A stretch of DNA of 64,000 bases from Shewanella sairae (GTDB lineage Bacteria > Pseudomonadota > Gammaproteobacteria > Enterobacterales > Shewanellaceae), in NCBI RefSeq assembly GCF_023283535.1, contig NZ_JAKILT010000019.1, forward strand, positions 1-64,000. Direction: 5' to 3'. The notes under the pieces are model-generated. The model was not told the origin of the DNA. It made no database searches and saw only the letters and a program-made list of their open reading frames with translations. The translations under genes and the position numbers were made by a program. Of this stretch, positions 36,936 through 46,192 are shown piece by piece. Each line of letters starts with the position of its first letter. The stretch's first letter is position 1.

Positions 36936-38450
36936 ATGGATACTCCAAATAAAAGAACACCACTAGACGATGGTCCGGATTGGACTTTCGATCTACTGCA
37001 GACCTATTTAACCGAGATTGAACGGGTAGCTGACTTCTATCGTTTAGACGCCTACCCAAACCAAATTGAAGTCATTACTGCCGAGCAGATGATGGACGCT
37101 TATGCCGGGATAGGTATGCCTATTGGGTATACCCATTGGTCATTTGGCAAACGTTTTATTGAAACTGAAAGAGGATATAAACGCGGTCAAATGGGCTTAG
37201 CTTATGAAATCGTGATTAATTCCGATCCCTGTATTGCATACTTGATGGAAGAAAACACCATTACGATGCAAGCTCTAGTGATGGCGCACGCCAGTTTTGG
37301 TCACAATAGCTTTTTTAAAGGTAATTATCTTTTTAAAACCTGGACCGATGCGAGCTCAATCATAGATTACTTGGTTTTCGCTCGTAACTATATTAGTGAA
37401 TGTGAGGAGCTATACGGCATTGAGAAGGTAGAAAGTATTATCGACTCTTGTCATGCACTAATGAGCTACGGTGTTGACAGATACAAGCGACCAAGCGAAA
37501 TCTCTTTTAAAGAAGAAAAAATGCGCCAAAAAGACAGAGAAGCCTACTTACAAAGTCAGGTGAATGAGCTTTGGCGTACTATTCCCGATTTACCTCAGGA
37601 AGAAGCAAAACAAGAAAAAGTTAACTTTCCTGCTGAGCCCCAAGAAAACATCCTGTACTTTATTGAAAAACATGCGCCGCTGCTTGAACCTTGGCAACGT
37701 GAGATAGTCAGAATCGTTCGAAAAATGGGCCAATATTTCTATCCGCAAAAACAAACCCAGGTGATGAATGAAGGCTGGGCGACATTTTGGCACTACACCA
37801 TTCTCAATCACCTTTATGATGAGGGCTTAGTCACCGACCGCTTTATGCTGGAGTTTTTGCAAAGCCATACCAATGTTGTTGCCCAACCAAGTTACAACAG
37901 CCCCCATTACAGTGGAATCAACCCCTATGCTCTGGGGTTTAACATGTTTGTTGATATCCGCCGTATTTGTGAAAACCCAACAGAAGAAGACAAGCAGTGG
38001 TTTCCTGACATTGCAGGCAGTGATTGGTTAACCACCCTGCACTTTGCGATGGAAAATTTTAAAGATGAAAGCTTTATTAGCCAATATCTCTCACCCAATA
38101 TCATTAGGCAATTTAAGCTGTTTTCGATCCTTGATGATGACAGACGTAATCATATTAGCGTATCAGCCATTCATGACGATGAGGGGTATAAAGAGATAAG
38201 AGAAAAACTGTCTCAACAGTATAATTTGTCTAACCTTGAACCTAACATTCAAGTTCAGAATGTCGAAGTCAGCGGTGATAGATCCATTAGCTTGCGATAT
38301 ATACCAAACCAACGGATCCCGTTAGCAGACACCTGTCATGAGGTGGTTAAACACCTACACCGTTTATGGGGGTTCGATGTCAGGCTAGAGCTATGTGATG
38401 AGGAAAAAATAAGCCTTATCGCGGCCTGCCCTGAAAAGAAAGAGGAATAG
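36936..38450 (+). CDS. SpoVR-family protein
   Basis: 504 residues. Family motifs visible are D-W-T-F, Y-P-N-Q-I-E-V-I, G-M-P-I-G-Y-T-H-W-S-F-G-K, H-A-S-F-G-H-N-S-F-F-K, N-E-G-W-A-T-F-W-H-Y and Y-A-L-G-F. Named for a Bacillus sporulation gene affecting spore cortex, but in non-sporulating bacteria it always travels with prkA and yeaH and its function is unclear. Eight bases separate it from yeaH, with GGAGG in between, so the three are co-translated. It is the E. coli YcgB equivalent. Confidence 0.94.
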   Translation: MDTPNKRTPLDDGPDWTFDLLQTYLTEIERVADFYRLDAYPNQIEVITAEQMMDAYAGIGMPIGYTHWSFGKRFIETERGYKRGQMGLAYEIVINSDPCIAYLMEENTITMQALVMAHASFGHNSFFKGNYLFKTWTDASSIIDYLVFARNYISECEELYGIEKVESIIDSCHALMSYGVDRYKRPSEISFKEEKMRQKDREAYLQSQVNELWRTIPDLPQEEAKQEKVNFPAEPQENILYFIEKHAPLLEPWQREIVRIVRKMGQYFYPQKQTQVMNEGWATFWHYTILNHLYDEGLVTDRFMLEFLQSHTNVVAQPSYNSPHYSGINPYALGFNMFVDIRRICENPTEEDKQWFPDIAGSDWLTTLHFAMENFKDESFISQYLSPNIIRQFKLFSILDDDRRNHISVSAIHDDEGYKEIREKLSQQYNLSNLEPNIQVQNVEVSGDRSISLRYIPNQRIPLADTCHEVVKHLHRLWGFDVRLELCDEEKISLIAACPEKKEE

Positions 38451-38467
38451 TATTCGATTTAGGCATA

Positions 38468-38494
38468 AAAAAAGCGCCCTAGAGGCGCTTTTTT
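38468..38494. terminator. Bidirectional terminator between spoVR and rplY
   Basis: An 11-bp stem AAAAAAGCGCC/GGCGCTTTTTT with a 5-base loop sits between the convergent genes and provides T runs on both strands. Confidence 0.92.
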
Positions 38495-38508
38495 CAAATC
38501 AGCTTAGA

Positions 38509-38796
38509 TTAAGCGAATTTGAAGTCAACGTGTTCGATCATTGGCTTGAACGCGTGGCGTTGCATGTCTTGAACGCGAACTTTAACATCTTTACCTTCTA
38601 GAGCGATAGTTAGCTCAGAAGTGTAGAAATCTTGGTTCTCTTGAATGTTGATGATATCTTTGTGTTCAAAAACAATAGAGATAGCTTCTTTACCTGGACC
38701 GTAGATAACACCAGGAACTTTGCTAGCGTGACGTAGGCGGCGGCTCGAACCTTTCCCGATTTCTGTACGAACTTCTGCAGCGATAGTATAAGACAT
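38509..38796 (-). CDS. rplY: 50S ribosomal protein L25
   Basis: 95 residues, the single-domain 5S-rRNA-binding form found in gammaproteobacteria (no CTC-type extension). It begins [10 protein letters not shown] and includes [17 protein letters not shown] and [13 protein letters not shown], the L25 signature. ATG 38796 is preceded by AAGTGAG; an upstream ATG at 38850 would add 18 hydrophobic residues not seen in L25. Confidence 0.97.
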   Translation of the reverse strand: MSYTIAAEVRTEIGKGSSRRLRHASKVPGVIYGPGKEAISIVFEHKDIINIQENQDFYTSELTIALEGKDVKVRVQDMQRHAFKPMIEHVDFKFA

Positions 38797-38949
38797 AGTA
38801 AACTCACTTAATAAAAATAATAATATAATAAAGTCACGATTTTCGACCAACCATGACTTTGCTTAAAGCGGGCGGATTCTAACACAGAATATTTTTACGC
38901 ACAAAAGATATAAGCAGTGATTTAAATATATATTAAGTGTCAAATTGCA

Positions 38950-39498
38950 CTACCAGCTTCTTATGGGTCCTGTATCGATGTGGATAAACCCTGAGTTAGG
39001 GTAATACCCTACTCCGCCGAGCTTAAGCTCGATTGCGGCTTCTCTGATATGAGCAAGCTTTACGCCTGGAAGCGCTAGGTCTAACGCCATGCCCTTCATG
39101 TGGTAACTTTTCTTAGCCACACCATTACTATTTTTAGCCAACATAGCGTTAGTTTTGGGTGAACGATAACCCGAGATAACATGCAACTCATCTTCAAAAC
39201 TTAATGATTCTGTCAGTTTAAACGCAAAGTCAAAAAGACGTTTGTCCATAGGTGCAGATTCATTCTGGCGATGATCCCTAAGTACCTTGCTAAAATCGGT
39301 TAAAATCTCACTTTGATAATCGCCGTCTATCCAGTAGCTTCCTTGCCCACGCTCACCTGTATGGCGGTTATAGAAGCCTAAACTTCTCACTCCCTTAGTT
39401 GAACGACTGGCTTGTGCTTTTGATGGCAACATTGAAAACATTGCCACTCCACCTAAGCCTAATAATAATTGTCTACGCGAGCTACATACTACTGACAC
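38950..39498 (-). CDS. mepK: MepK-like murein endopeptidase (YcbK/DUF882, M15 family)
   Basis: 182 residues with an N-terminal twin-arginine-type export signal (S-S-R-R-Q-L-L-L-G-L-G-G, then A-Q-A). The peptidase M15-like zinc site is visible: S-G-Y-R-S-P-K-T-N, S-Y-H-M-K-G-M-A-L-D-L, and F-I-H-I-D-T-G, giving His, Asp and His ligands. In E. coli, YcbK (MepK) cleaves meso-DAP cross-links made by L,D-transpeptidases. The next gene upstream is an L,D-transpeptidase (YcbB-type), the same pairing as in E. coli, which strengthens the call. Confidence 0.9.
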   Translation of the reverse strand: MSVVCSSRRQLLLGLGGVAMFSMLPSKAQASRSTKGVRSLGFYNRHTGERGQGSYWIDGDYQSEILTDFSKVLRDHRQNESAPMDKRLFDFAFKLTESLSFEDELHVISGYRSPKTNAMLAKNSNGVAKKSYHMKGMALDLALPGVKLAHIREAAIELKLGGVGYYPNSGFIHIDTGPIRSW

Positions 39499-39594
39499 AC
39501 TGCCACCACTGACTACTTTTCCTACAACTGGCAGGCAAATTAACCTGTAAAAAAACAGAAATCAAGCAATCATGCTAAATTAGCAACAACTGCT

Positions 39595-40989
39595 TTATAA
39601 GTCGTTGATTTGAGCACTGGCGGGTGCTGTGAGCTGATTAGTTGCGTTCATCTGATAGATATCATTTCTAAATTGCACCTGATTAGCATCATCAATCCAT
39701 GCGGTCCAATAAACGAGGTGTACATTGAGTGTTGAATTTAACGAAAACCACTGGGTACGTTTTCTATCTCTGTGTCTATCAACCCATGTTTGTTTATCTT
39801 TCACTAAATGGGCAGCCATCCAATTGGCTAAACCTTCAACATTTTCAACTCGGATGCATCCTGAAGACAGGGCGCGATCACTACGCTCGAACAGTTCAGG
39901 ATCTACTGTGTCATGCAAATAAACACTGTGATCATTTGGGAAGTAGAATTTATAACGGCCTAAAGTGTTATTGATACCGGGCCGTTGTACAAACCGATAA
40001 GGGAACGGGCCTCTTGCTAAATCACTCCATTGTTCAGCAGTTCTTATGACTTGCTTATCTTGACGATCAAACACATCGAAATTTCTGTCATTAATGTAAT
40101 GACCATCTTTTCTCACTTGGGGAAGTAAATCGTTATATAAAATCTTTTTAGGGACTCGCCAGCTAGGGTTGATCACCACATTAGAAATTGAACTGCTCAA
40201 TAATGGTGTTGGCCGGTAAGGTTTACCCACTATCACTCTAGATGCTAGCTCCACTCTGCCTTGATTAAATAGCTCCATCTCAAATGCCGGTATATTAATC
40301 ACTAAAAACCGTTCTGAGCGCTGCGACATAAACTCAGCTCTTTGTACAAAGTTATTGGCCAACATCCGTGCTCTTGCCTGAGGCGATACGTTTAGCCATT
40401 TAACTGTTTCAGGGCCGATAATGCCGTCAGCCGTTAACCCATGACGTCGCTGAAACCGCTTAATAGCTATGACAACATCATCATCTAATATAACAGAATC
40501 ACTCGTCGTATGTTTCGCGTCCCCAAGTAACCATAACCGTTTAACTATAACAGGAATTAGTTGGCTTTTATCGCCTGGCCTAACTAAGACTTCTAAACTG
40601 ATGGGTTGCCACCAATCTTGTTCTGACAGCCACAGTAAATGGCGGATGCGGTTTTGTAACTGTAAAAAGCCTTCTATTTGTGGCTCTAACGCCATAGCCC
40701 TGAGAAAAGGGTCCTTTTCGGCTTGCACAGTATTAGCACGAATAGGGATCTGGTGATCTTGCCAATACTGTGCAATATCAAGCTCAATGGCTGTTAGGCT
40801 TTTTTGAGTAAGTGTACCTGCGGCGAGTGTTTTCTTATGCTCAATAAAACGCTCGTCATCACTCACTAGCACAATAATTGCTAGTTGCTGGCGCAACATT
40901 TTCTCAGCGCGTAATTGACGATCGTCAGCATAGATAGAAAAACTACCGGCAAATATCATCAAGCAGCACAGATGACTACATAATCGCAT
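39595..40989 (-). CDS. ldtD: L,D-transpeptidase (YcbB/LdtD-like)
   Basis: 464 residues from ATG 40989 (GGAGG upstream). An N-terminal signal peptide ends near S-I-Y-A. A peptidoglycan-binding domain follows (I-K-R-F-Q-R-R-H-G-L-T-A-D-G-I-I-G-P-E-T-V about 162-182). The YkuD catalytic domain has Y-L-H-D-T and the active-site S-S-G-C-I-R-V motif with nucleophilic Cys. It makes 3-3 cross-links in murein in the periplasm. It is shorter than E. coli YcbB (615 residues). The neighbour mepK cleaves such links. An upstream ATG at 41007 is unlikely because the ribosome-binding site lies after it. Confidence 0.92.
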   Translation of the reverse strand: MRLCSHLCCLMIFAGSFSIYADDRQLRAEKMLRQQLAIIVLVSDDERFIEHKKTLAAGTLTQKSLTAIELDIAQYWQDHQIPIRANTVQAEKDPFLRAMALEPQIEGFLQLQNRIRHLLWLSEQDWWQPISLEVLVRPGDKSQLIPVIVKRLWLLGDAKHTTSDSVILDDDVVIAIKRFQRRHGLTADGIIGPETVKWLNVSPQARARMLANNFVQRAEFMSQRSERFLVINIPAFEMELFNQGRVELASRVIVGKPYRPTPLLSSSISNVVINPSWRVPKKILYNDLLPQVRKDGHYINDRNFDVFDRQDKQVIRTAEQWSDLARGPFPYRFVQRPGINNTLGRYKFYFPNDHSVYLHDTVDPELFERSDRALSSGCIRVENVEGLANWMAAHLVKDKQTWVDRHRDRKRTQWFSLNSTLNVHLVYWTAWIDDANQVQFRNDIYQMNATNQLTAPASAQINDL

Positions 40990-41084
40990 TGAGCCTCCTA
41001 TTAACATCCCTATTTCAAGTATGGCAAACTATTATGTTTTGTATATGACGATTTTGGCTATTACGAAAGCAAATTTTTGACATA

Positions 41085-41107
41085 AAAAAGCTCCTGTTCA
41101 AAGGAGC
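41085..41107 (-). terminator. Terminator after the lone pilin gene
   Basis: Stem GCTCCT/AGGAGC with a T run on the minus strand lies 40 bases beyond the pilin stop. Confidence 0.75.
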
Positions 41108-41149
41108 GCTTCATAAAATATATAGCTTTAAGGGCTGTTAGCCATTTGA

Positions 41150-41737
41150 CTAAGGTTGAGGGAAGCTCAATGCCCCTTTGCCTACGCTCGTCTCACCAGT
41201 CCCAGGAAAATACTTAAGCTGCCAATTTTCACTGCCTTTTTGGTGATCGTCAGCAATATAATTGTAATAACAATAGGTATCAGGGTCGCTTATGTTACCG
41301 CCTGAATACCAGTAAAGGATGTCGTTGCCTTTAACAAACGGGTCTTGTGCCCCATCGGTAGTATGCATAGCTAAAGTAAACTCTTCATCAAGTAAGCCTT
41401 GCCAGACTTGTTTACAGTAAGAGCCGTGAAGTTTAGTTCCGTTTTCACTCGTTGCAGTATCTGTACCGAGCGGGTAGCCCGTAGCCGATGAATCAATATC
41501 GCCTTCGCCGTAACAACTCAGATCTTTTACGTAACCACTATTACCCGATGCCAGCCAACAGCTATGGTATAAGCTAACACCAGTCTTAAAGCTACTAAAA
41601 GCCGTTTTGGCAGTGGCATCATGAGCATCTTGGCTTAGGTTGATAAATTTGGGTATGGCAATAACGGCTAATATACCGAGAACGATAATCACCACCACGA
41701 GTTCGATTAAGGTAAAACCTTTAGCACGTATTTTCAT
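41150..41737 (-). CDS. Type IV prepilin-like protein
   Basis: 195 residues. The class III signal [20 protein letters not shown] is at about residues 6-25, cleaved after Gly7 with Glu5 of the mature protein conserved, then a long hydrophobic helix. Mature cysteines occur near residues 54, 69, 108 and 151, allowing two disulfides. The length and N-terminus resemble MSHA-type major pilins, but no other pilus gene is nearby. It stands alone with its own terminator, so assembly would depend on machinery elsewhere. Confidence 0.87.
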   Translation of the reverse strand: MKIRAKGFTLIELVVVIIVLGILAVIAIPKFINLSQDAHDATAKTAFSSFKTGVSLYHSCWLASGNSGYVKDLSCYGEGDIDSSATGYPLGTDTATSENGTKLHGSYCKQVWQGLLDEEFTLAMHTTDGAQDPFVKGNDILYWYSGGNISDPDTYCYYNYIADDHQKGSENWQLKYFPGTGETSVGKGALSFPQP

Positions 41738-42064
41738 CTACTCTTCCAAACTTCTAGTTCGACAACGGCACAATTTTATATAATATTACATATTGTTACC
41801 AGTAACGGCTAACTAGGATAAATCCGTCGCTGGCAAAAACTTGAATCTAGTTCACAATTTGACAAAACTTGCTTTGTTTATACGAGTTTAAAAGCAACTA
41901 TCAGTCAAATTATCTATTTATTCGCATTAATACGCTCTAATTGACTACTGTACTTTTTAAGGTTCCACTGTCATTTATCAGTATACGCACTCTGCTCGTA
42001 TAAATGGGGCATGTCGGTAACACTAAAAGTCACAATACTCAGTAATAATTTTAGACCAAAACGC
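41738..42064. other. Upstream region of the lone pilin gene
   Basis: About 330 AT-rich bases between the convergent-side end of bamC and the pilin start. It should hold the pilin promoter; TATAATATTACA-like sequence occurs near 41776-41790. I see no repeat or RNA gene. Confidence 0.35.
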
Positions 42065-42090
42065 AAAAAGGAGCCCTAAGGCTCCTTTTT
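42065..42090 (-). terminator. Terminator of the dapA-bamC operon
   Basis: An 11-bp stem AAAAAGGAGCC/GGCTCCTTTTT with a 4-base loop lies just after the bamC stop. Confidence 0.9.
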
Positions 42091-42107
42091 TACGATACGT
42101 TAGTCAG

Positions 42108-43205
42108 TTAACGTGTCTTACGATCTTCTTGCATTAACTCTGCAAAACCTTCATAAACAGCTGTAACGACTTCGTTAGAAAGCGGTGCATTTTCAGCGTT
42201 CAGCAAGTGAATCTCGGTCTTGTCATCTACGCCATCTTTTAGCTCTAAGCGATAAGAACCCGCTTCAATAGGCAGCTCTTTGTCGCTCCATAATGAGCTC
42301 CAGAATCCTGAATCATCGGTAATATTGATATATAGCAAACCTTTGTTGCTATCCATGTCGACAATTTCAAAGCCCATTTCAGGTAAGACAATGCGTAAGC
42401 GATCCCAAGTACGTTTAAATTTGGCATCAGCCAACCAGTACGCCTGCTCTTCTGCTTCAGCAATCAGATTTACATCGATACCTAAGCTTTGCTTTAAGCG
42501 TTTAGCTTTCAGTGCTTTAGCACGTTCGATACTAATATAACTTACTGAGTCATTTAATCTATCAATGGTGTAGCGACGCTTGTCTTCACCGCTTAACAGG
42601 ATATCTTGTAGATCGCCATCATAGCTTTCTTCATGCTCAACTAAATCAATAGTTAAGTTACCACTACGCCCATGTGGACGAACATCTACCGTGTATAAGT
42701 AACGTTGCTTTAACTGATAAACTTTATCGCTACCCCATAGGCTAGATTCAATCACTTGCTCACTGCTAATCCAGTCGGTTTCAAGTGTACCTTTTTCAAA
42801 GTTTTCACTTATTAAAGAGATTGACTTACTAGCGAAGTATTCTTTAAGAACATCAAATATCTCTTGCTTAAGGTCAATTTCATTGTCGATCGACTCAACA
42901 ACAATCTTAATGTTATCACTTCCCTCTTCTACTCGTGTTCCTTCCGCCATTGGCAACACTTGTAAAGGTGGACGAATATCGAGACGGTTACCAACAAGAG
43001 TTGTATCCACCTTGGCGCCCACTTCCGGAATATCAAATTCTTTGCTGTACGTTGGTTGTTTCAATCCACTTGGGATCACTAACTGTGGCGCCACTGCTAA
43101 ATCTTGATAATTTTGATCTGTATCATTTGCCTGTCTTCTATCAACGGGCGTACTGCAAGCCGTAACGGCTGCAACTAAAATAAGTGGAGATATTTGCTTT
43201 AGCAT
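42108..43205 (-). CDS. bamC: Outer membrane assembly lipoprotein BamC (NlpB)
   Basis: 365 residues. The lipoprotein signal has the lipobox V-T-A-C-S (Cys17). Two helix-grip-like domains follow, with W-L-A-D-A-K-F-K-R-T-W-D-R-L and Y-I-N-I-T-D-D typical of BamC. It is an accessory subunit of the beta-barrel assembly machine, tethered to the outer membrane. It sits 3 bases after dapA, the same dapA-bamC order as in E. coli. Confidence 0.95.
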   Translation of the reverse strand: MLKQISPLILVAAVTACSTPVDRRQANDTDQNYQDLAVAPQLVIPSGLKQPTYSKEFDIPEVGAKVDTTLVGNRLDIRPPLQVLPMAEGTRVEEGSDNIKIVVESIDNEIDLKQEIFDVLKEYFASKSISLISENFEKGTLETDWISSEQVIESSLWGSDKVYQLKQRYLYTVDVRPHGRSGNLTIDLVEHEESYDGDLQDILLSGEDKRRYTIDRLNDSVSYISIERAKALKAKRLKQSLGIDVNLIAEAEEQAYWLADAKFKRTWDRLRIVLPEMGFEIVDMDSNKGLLYINITDDSGFWSSLWSDKELPIEAGSYRLELKDGVDDKTEIHLLNAENAPLSNEVVTAVYEGFAELMQEDRKTR

Positions 43206-43208
43206 TTA

Positions 43209-44093
43209 TTATTTGACCTCTATTCGGGCATTTTTCATCGCTTCTAGCAACAGACCATGAAACTCGGTGGAAAGTTCAGTTAATGGTAAACGAATTTCAC
43301 CATTACTCATTAATCCCATACGATGAGCGGCCCATTTAACAGGGATAGGGTTGGCTTCGCAAAACAACACGCTAAATAAATCTTTAATGGTTTCTTCCGC
43401 GCTGTTTGCCGCAACTAAATTACCAGATAAAGCAGCATCACACATAGCTTTAAACTGTTTAGGAACTATGTTATTTGCAACAGAAATAACACCATTACCA
43501 CCTAACATTAGAAACTCTTTTGCTGTTGCGTCATCACCACTATAAAGTAAAAAGTCATCACCGCATAAACGACGTAACTCTGTAACACGTGATAAATCAC
43601 CAGTTGCTTCTTTTACACCAATGATGTTTTTTACATCAACTAGTTGTGCGACAGTCTCTGGTTTCATATCAACCGCAGTACGACCTGGCACATTATATAA
43701 AATTTGCGGTACGTCAGTGCTTTGTGCAACGGCAGTATAGTGAGCAATAAGCCCTTTGGGAGTCGGCTTATTATAATATGGCGTAACGCCTAGCATCGCC
43801 GCGACACCAGTCTTTGATAGCGCTTTAGTTAATTCGATTGCTTCAGCTGTAGCATTGGCACCATTGCCGCCGATAATCGGCAAGCGCCCGGCTGCAAATT
43901 TTACAGTTTGTTCAACAACACTTACGTGTTCTTTAGGTGGCAGCGTTGCTGACTCGCCTGTTGTGCCAACAGCTACAATGGCGTCAGTACCCTGGGCAAT
44001 GTGGTATTCAACTAAACTTTCAAGACTTTTATAATCTACTGTGCCATCACAATTCATTGGTGTGACTAAGGCTACGATGCTTCCGTATATCAT
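43209..44093 (-). CDS. dapA: 4-hydroxy-tetrahydrodipicolinate synthase
   Basis: 294 residues, a TIM-barrel class I aldolase of the lysine/diaminopimelate pathway. Catalytic residues are visible: Schiff-base Lys in G-V-K-E-A-T-G-D (about 161), Tyr in L-Y-N-V-P-G-R-T (about 133), and the G-T-T-G-E-S motif (about 43-48). It condenses pyruvate and aspartate semialdehyde. It forms an operon with bamC. Confidence 0.97.
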   Translation of the reverse strand: MIYGSIVALVTPMNCDGTVDYKSLESLVEYHIAQGTDAIVAVGTTGESATLPPKEHVSVVEQTVKFAAGRLPIIGGNGANATAEAIELTKALSKTGVAAMLGVTPYYNKPTPKGLIAHYTAVAQSTDVPQILYNVPGRTAVDMKPETVAQLVDVKNIIGVKEATGDLSRVTELRRLCGDDFLLYSGDDATAKEFLMLGGNGVISVANNIVPKQFKAMCDAALSGNLVAANSAEETIKDLFSVLFCEANPIPVKWAAHRMGLMSNGEIRLPLTELSTEFHGLLLEAMKNARIEVK

Positions 44094-44331
44094 TTGTATT
44101 CCCCAAGGGTTCAGGACAGGCTATGGTACTGATGCAATCCATTAAAAACAAGCACTACTACGTAAGACTTGAGCATATTCATCATCAAGTTGAAACATAT
44201 TAAATAAGTGGCGGGATCACCACGACAAGGATCGCAAATTGATCAAGTTGTGATAGCATTACTGACCGCAATTAAAGCGCGTTAATTATTTGGCGTTTTT
44301 TTAGACTAAAAAAAATAATATGGGGTATTGA

Positions 44332-44868
44332 ATGTCCAATCACTTAGTCGTTACTGCAATGGGGGCCGATCGCCCAGGTATTGTGAGTAAGTTTGCACGG
44401 CTCGCGAGTGAGTGTGACTGCGATATTGTTGATAGTCGCATGGCACTATTTGGTAACGAATTTACCTTAATCATGATGCTTGCGGGATCTTGGCCTGCTA
44501 TAACCAAAATGGAAACTTCATTACCGAGTTTAAGTGTTGAACTTGAGCTACTTACGGTTATGAAGCGTACTTCTAAACATACGCCGCAGAACTATATTTC
44601 TCGCTTGAATATTGCTTTCAGTGGGCGCGACCAACGCGGCACCATGAAAAAAATCACTCAGTTTATGGCAGAAAGATCGCTGGATATTGCAGCAGTAAAA
44701 TCACATGCTGAAGAAGATGAATCAGGAAACCCGACACAAAACATTCAGTTGACTATCAATGTCCCTGAAAAAGTTGATGTAGATAAACTGGAAGTGGGTA
44801 TATCTGAATTGGCAACTGAGTTAACCCTTGAGTGTACCATTGAGCGTATGCAAGGCGTTGAAAGTTAA
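44332..44868 (+). CDS. gcvR: Glycine cleavage system transcriptional repressor GcvR
   Basis: 178 residues with two ACT domains: M-G-A-D-R-P-G-I-V-S-K near 8-18 and S-G-R-D-Q-R-G-T-M-K-K-I near 98-109. GcvR binds glycine and acts by contacting the activator GcvA rather than DNA; no HTH is present. It is divergent from dapA and 9 bases upstream of bcp, the E. coli order. GGGG precedes ATG 44332. Confidence 0.92.
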   Translation: MSNHLVVTAMGADRPGIVSKFARLASECDCDIVDSRMALFGNEFTLIMMLAGSWPAITKMETSLPSLSVELELLTVMKRTSKHTPQNYISRLNIAFSGRDQRGTMKKITQFMAERSLDIAAVKSHAEEDESGNPTQNIQLTINVPEKVDVDKLEVGISELATELTLECTIERMQGVES

Positions 44869-44889
44869 CCTAAAGGAATGAATAACAGA

Positions 44890-45357
44890 ATGAATACCTT
44901 AAGCGCTGGCGATAATTCGCCACTTTTTACTCTACAAAATCAACATAACGAAACAATCAGCCTAGAAGCAGAATTAAAAAAAGGCCCTGTTTTAGTTTAT
45001 TTTTATCCAAAAGCATCAACACCGGGGTGCACTGTTCAAGCTTGTGGCTTAAGAGACAGTAAAGAAGATCTTAATGACCTTTCAGTTACCGTACTCGGTT
45101 TAAGCCCAGATCCTGTCGCCAAGCTAGCTAAGTTCTCAGATAAACAGTCTCTTAATTTTTCACTTTTAAGCGATGAAGATCATGCGATTGCCGATGCTTT
45201 CGGCGTTTGGGGCGAGAAGAAGTTTATGGGCAAAATTTATGACGGCATCCACCGTTTAAGCTTTTTAATCGGTCAAGATGGAAAGGTCGCGCACGTATTT
45301 AATAAGTTTAAAACCAAAGACCACCACGAAGTTGTCCTTGCGCACCTAAAAGGCTAA
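44890..45357 (+). CDS. bcp: Thiol peroxidase Bcp (peroxiredoxin Q)
   Basis: 155 residues from ATG 44890, matching E. coli Bcp length and start (M-N-x-L-x-A-G-D). The peroxidatic Cys is in S-T-P-G-C-T-V-Q-A-C with the resolving Cys five residues later. It reduces hydrogen and organic peroxides using thioredoxin. An ATG at 44878 lies only one base from the AAGGA site, so I prefer 44890, though its spacing is long. Confidence 0.94.
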   Translation: MNTLSAGDNSPLFTLQNQHNETISLEAELKKGPVLVYFYPKASTPGCTVQACGLRDSKEDLNDLSVTVLGLSPDPVAKLAKFSDKQSLNFSLLSDEDHAIADAFGVWGEKKFMGKIYDGIHRLSFLIGQDGKVAHVFNKFKTKDHHEVVLAHLKG

Positions 45358-45390
45358 CAAAGCCTTAAAATAGTAAGTGTATAAAACAGA

Positions 45391-45413
45391 AAATGGAGCC
45401 TATGGCTCCATTT
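45391..45413. terminator. Bidirectional terminator between bcp and argO
   Basis: A 10-bp stem AAATGGAGCC/GGCTCCATTT with a 3-base loop lies between convergent bcp and argO, followed by further T's. Confidence 0.9.
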
Positions 45414-45432
45414 TTTATTGTGTGGATCTGAT

Positions 45433-46047
45433 TTAGGCGAGATATGGATAAACAAGTGCAGCTGCAATAGACCACATAGTCACACAAATAAAACGATCTA
45501 AATAGCACCAGGCTTTTGGCTTTTTAAATATAGGGCTTAAGTACTTAGCACCTAAACTCAAGCTAAAGAACCACACAAAAGAAGCCAACACTGCGCCAGC
45601 ACCAAACCACTGCTTTTCTGCCCCCTCAAATTGCACGCTGATACTACCAAGTAACACCACTGTATCTAAATAAAGATGCGGGTTTAATAAGCTTATCGCT
45701 AACGTGGTTAGCACCGCTTTTTTTAGGCTATCAGCAGCGAGTTCGCCATCACTGTCCATGCGGTTATCTGAAAATGATGATTTTAACGCTCCATAACCAT
45801 AAATAAGCAAAAATAACGCGCCACCAAAACTGGCGATATCTTTGATTAATGGAAATGCCATAATTAAATGACCTAAACCAGCAACACCGGCGGTAATCAT
45901 GATTGCATCGATAAATGAACAAATAGCTGCGATAGGTAATGAATGAGAACGTTTAAGCCCCTGCTTTAATACAAAAGCATTTTGTGCTCCCACTGCCATT
46001 ATGAGGCTTCCGCCTATTCCCATACCTTGAATAAATGCTGTTTGCAT
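45433..46047 (-). CDS. argO: Arginine/lysine exporter ArgO (LysE family)
   Basis: 204 residues from ATG 46047 (GGGGG upstream). Six predicted membrane segments and the LysE signature G-A-Q-N-A-F-V-L-K-Q-G near residues 21-31. It exports basic amino acids across the inner membrane. It is divergent from an argP-type LysR gene, which activates argO in E. coli in response to arginine and lysine. An upstream ATG at 46083 lies before the ribosome-binding site. Confidence 0.93.
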   Translation of the reverse strand: MQTAFIQGMGIGGSLIMAVGAQNAFVLKQGLKRSHSLPIAAICSFIDAIMITAGVAGLGHLIMAFPLIKDIASFGGALFLLIYGYGALKSSFSDNRMDSDGELAADSLKKAVLTTLAISLLNPHLYLDTVVLLGSISVQFEGAEKQWFGAGAVLASFVWFFSLSLGAKYLSPIFKKPKAWCYLDRFICVTMWSIAAALVYPYLA

Positions 46048-46192
46048 GATGCCCCCTAAAGCCATTTTGTTTGTTGGGCGCAAGAATAATGTTAAGCTAA
46101 AAATTAGTACAACTAATAAAATTAATATTGCATTAGTATTACTTATAAACCTAAGTGTAAGTGCCTACCTACCGTCAATTGAGGTTAAAACT

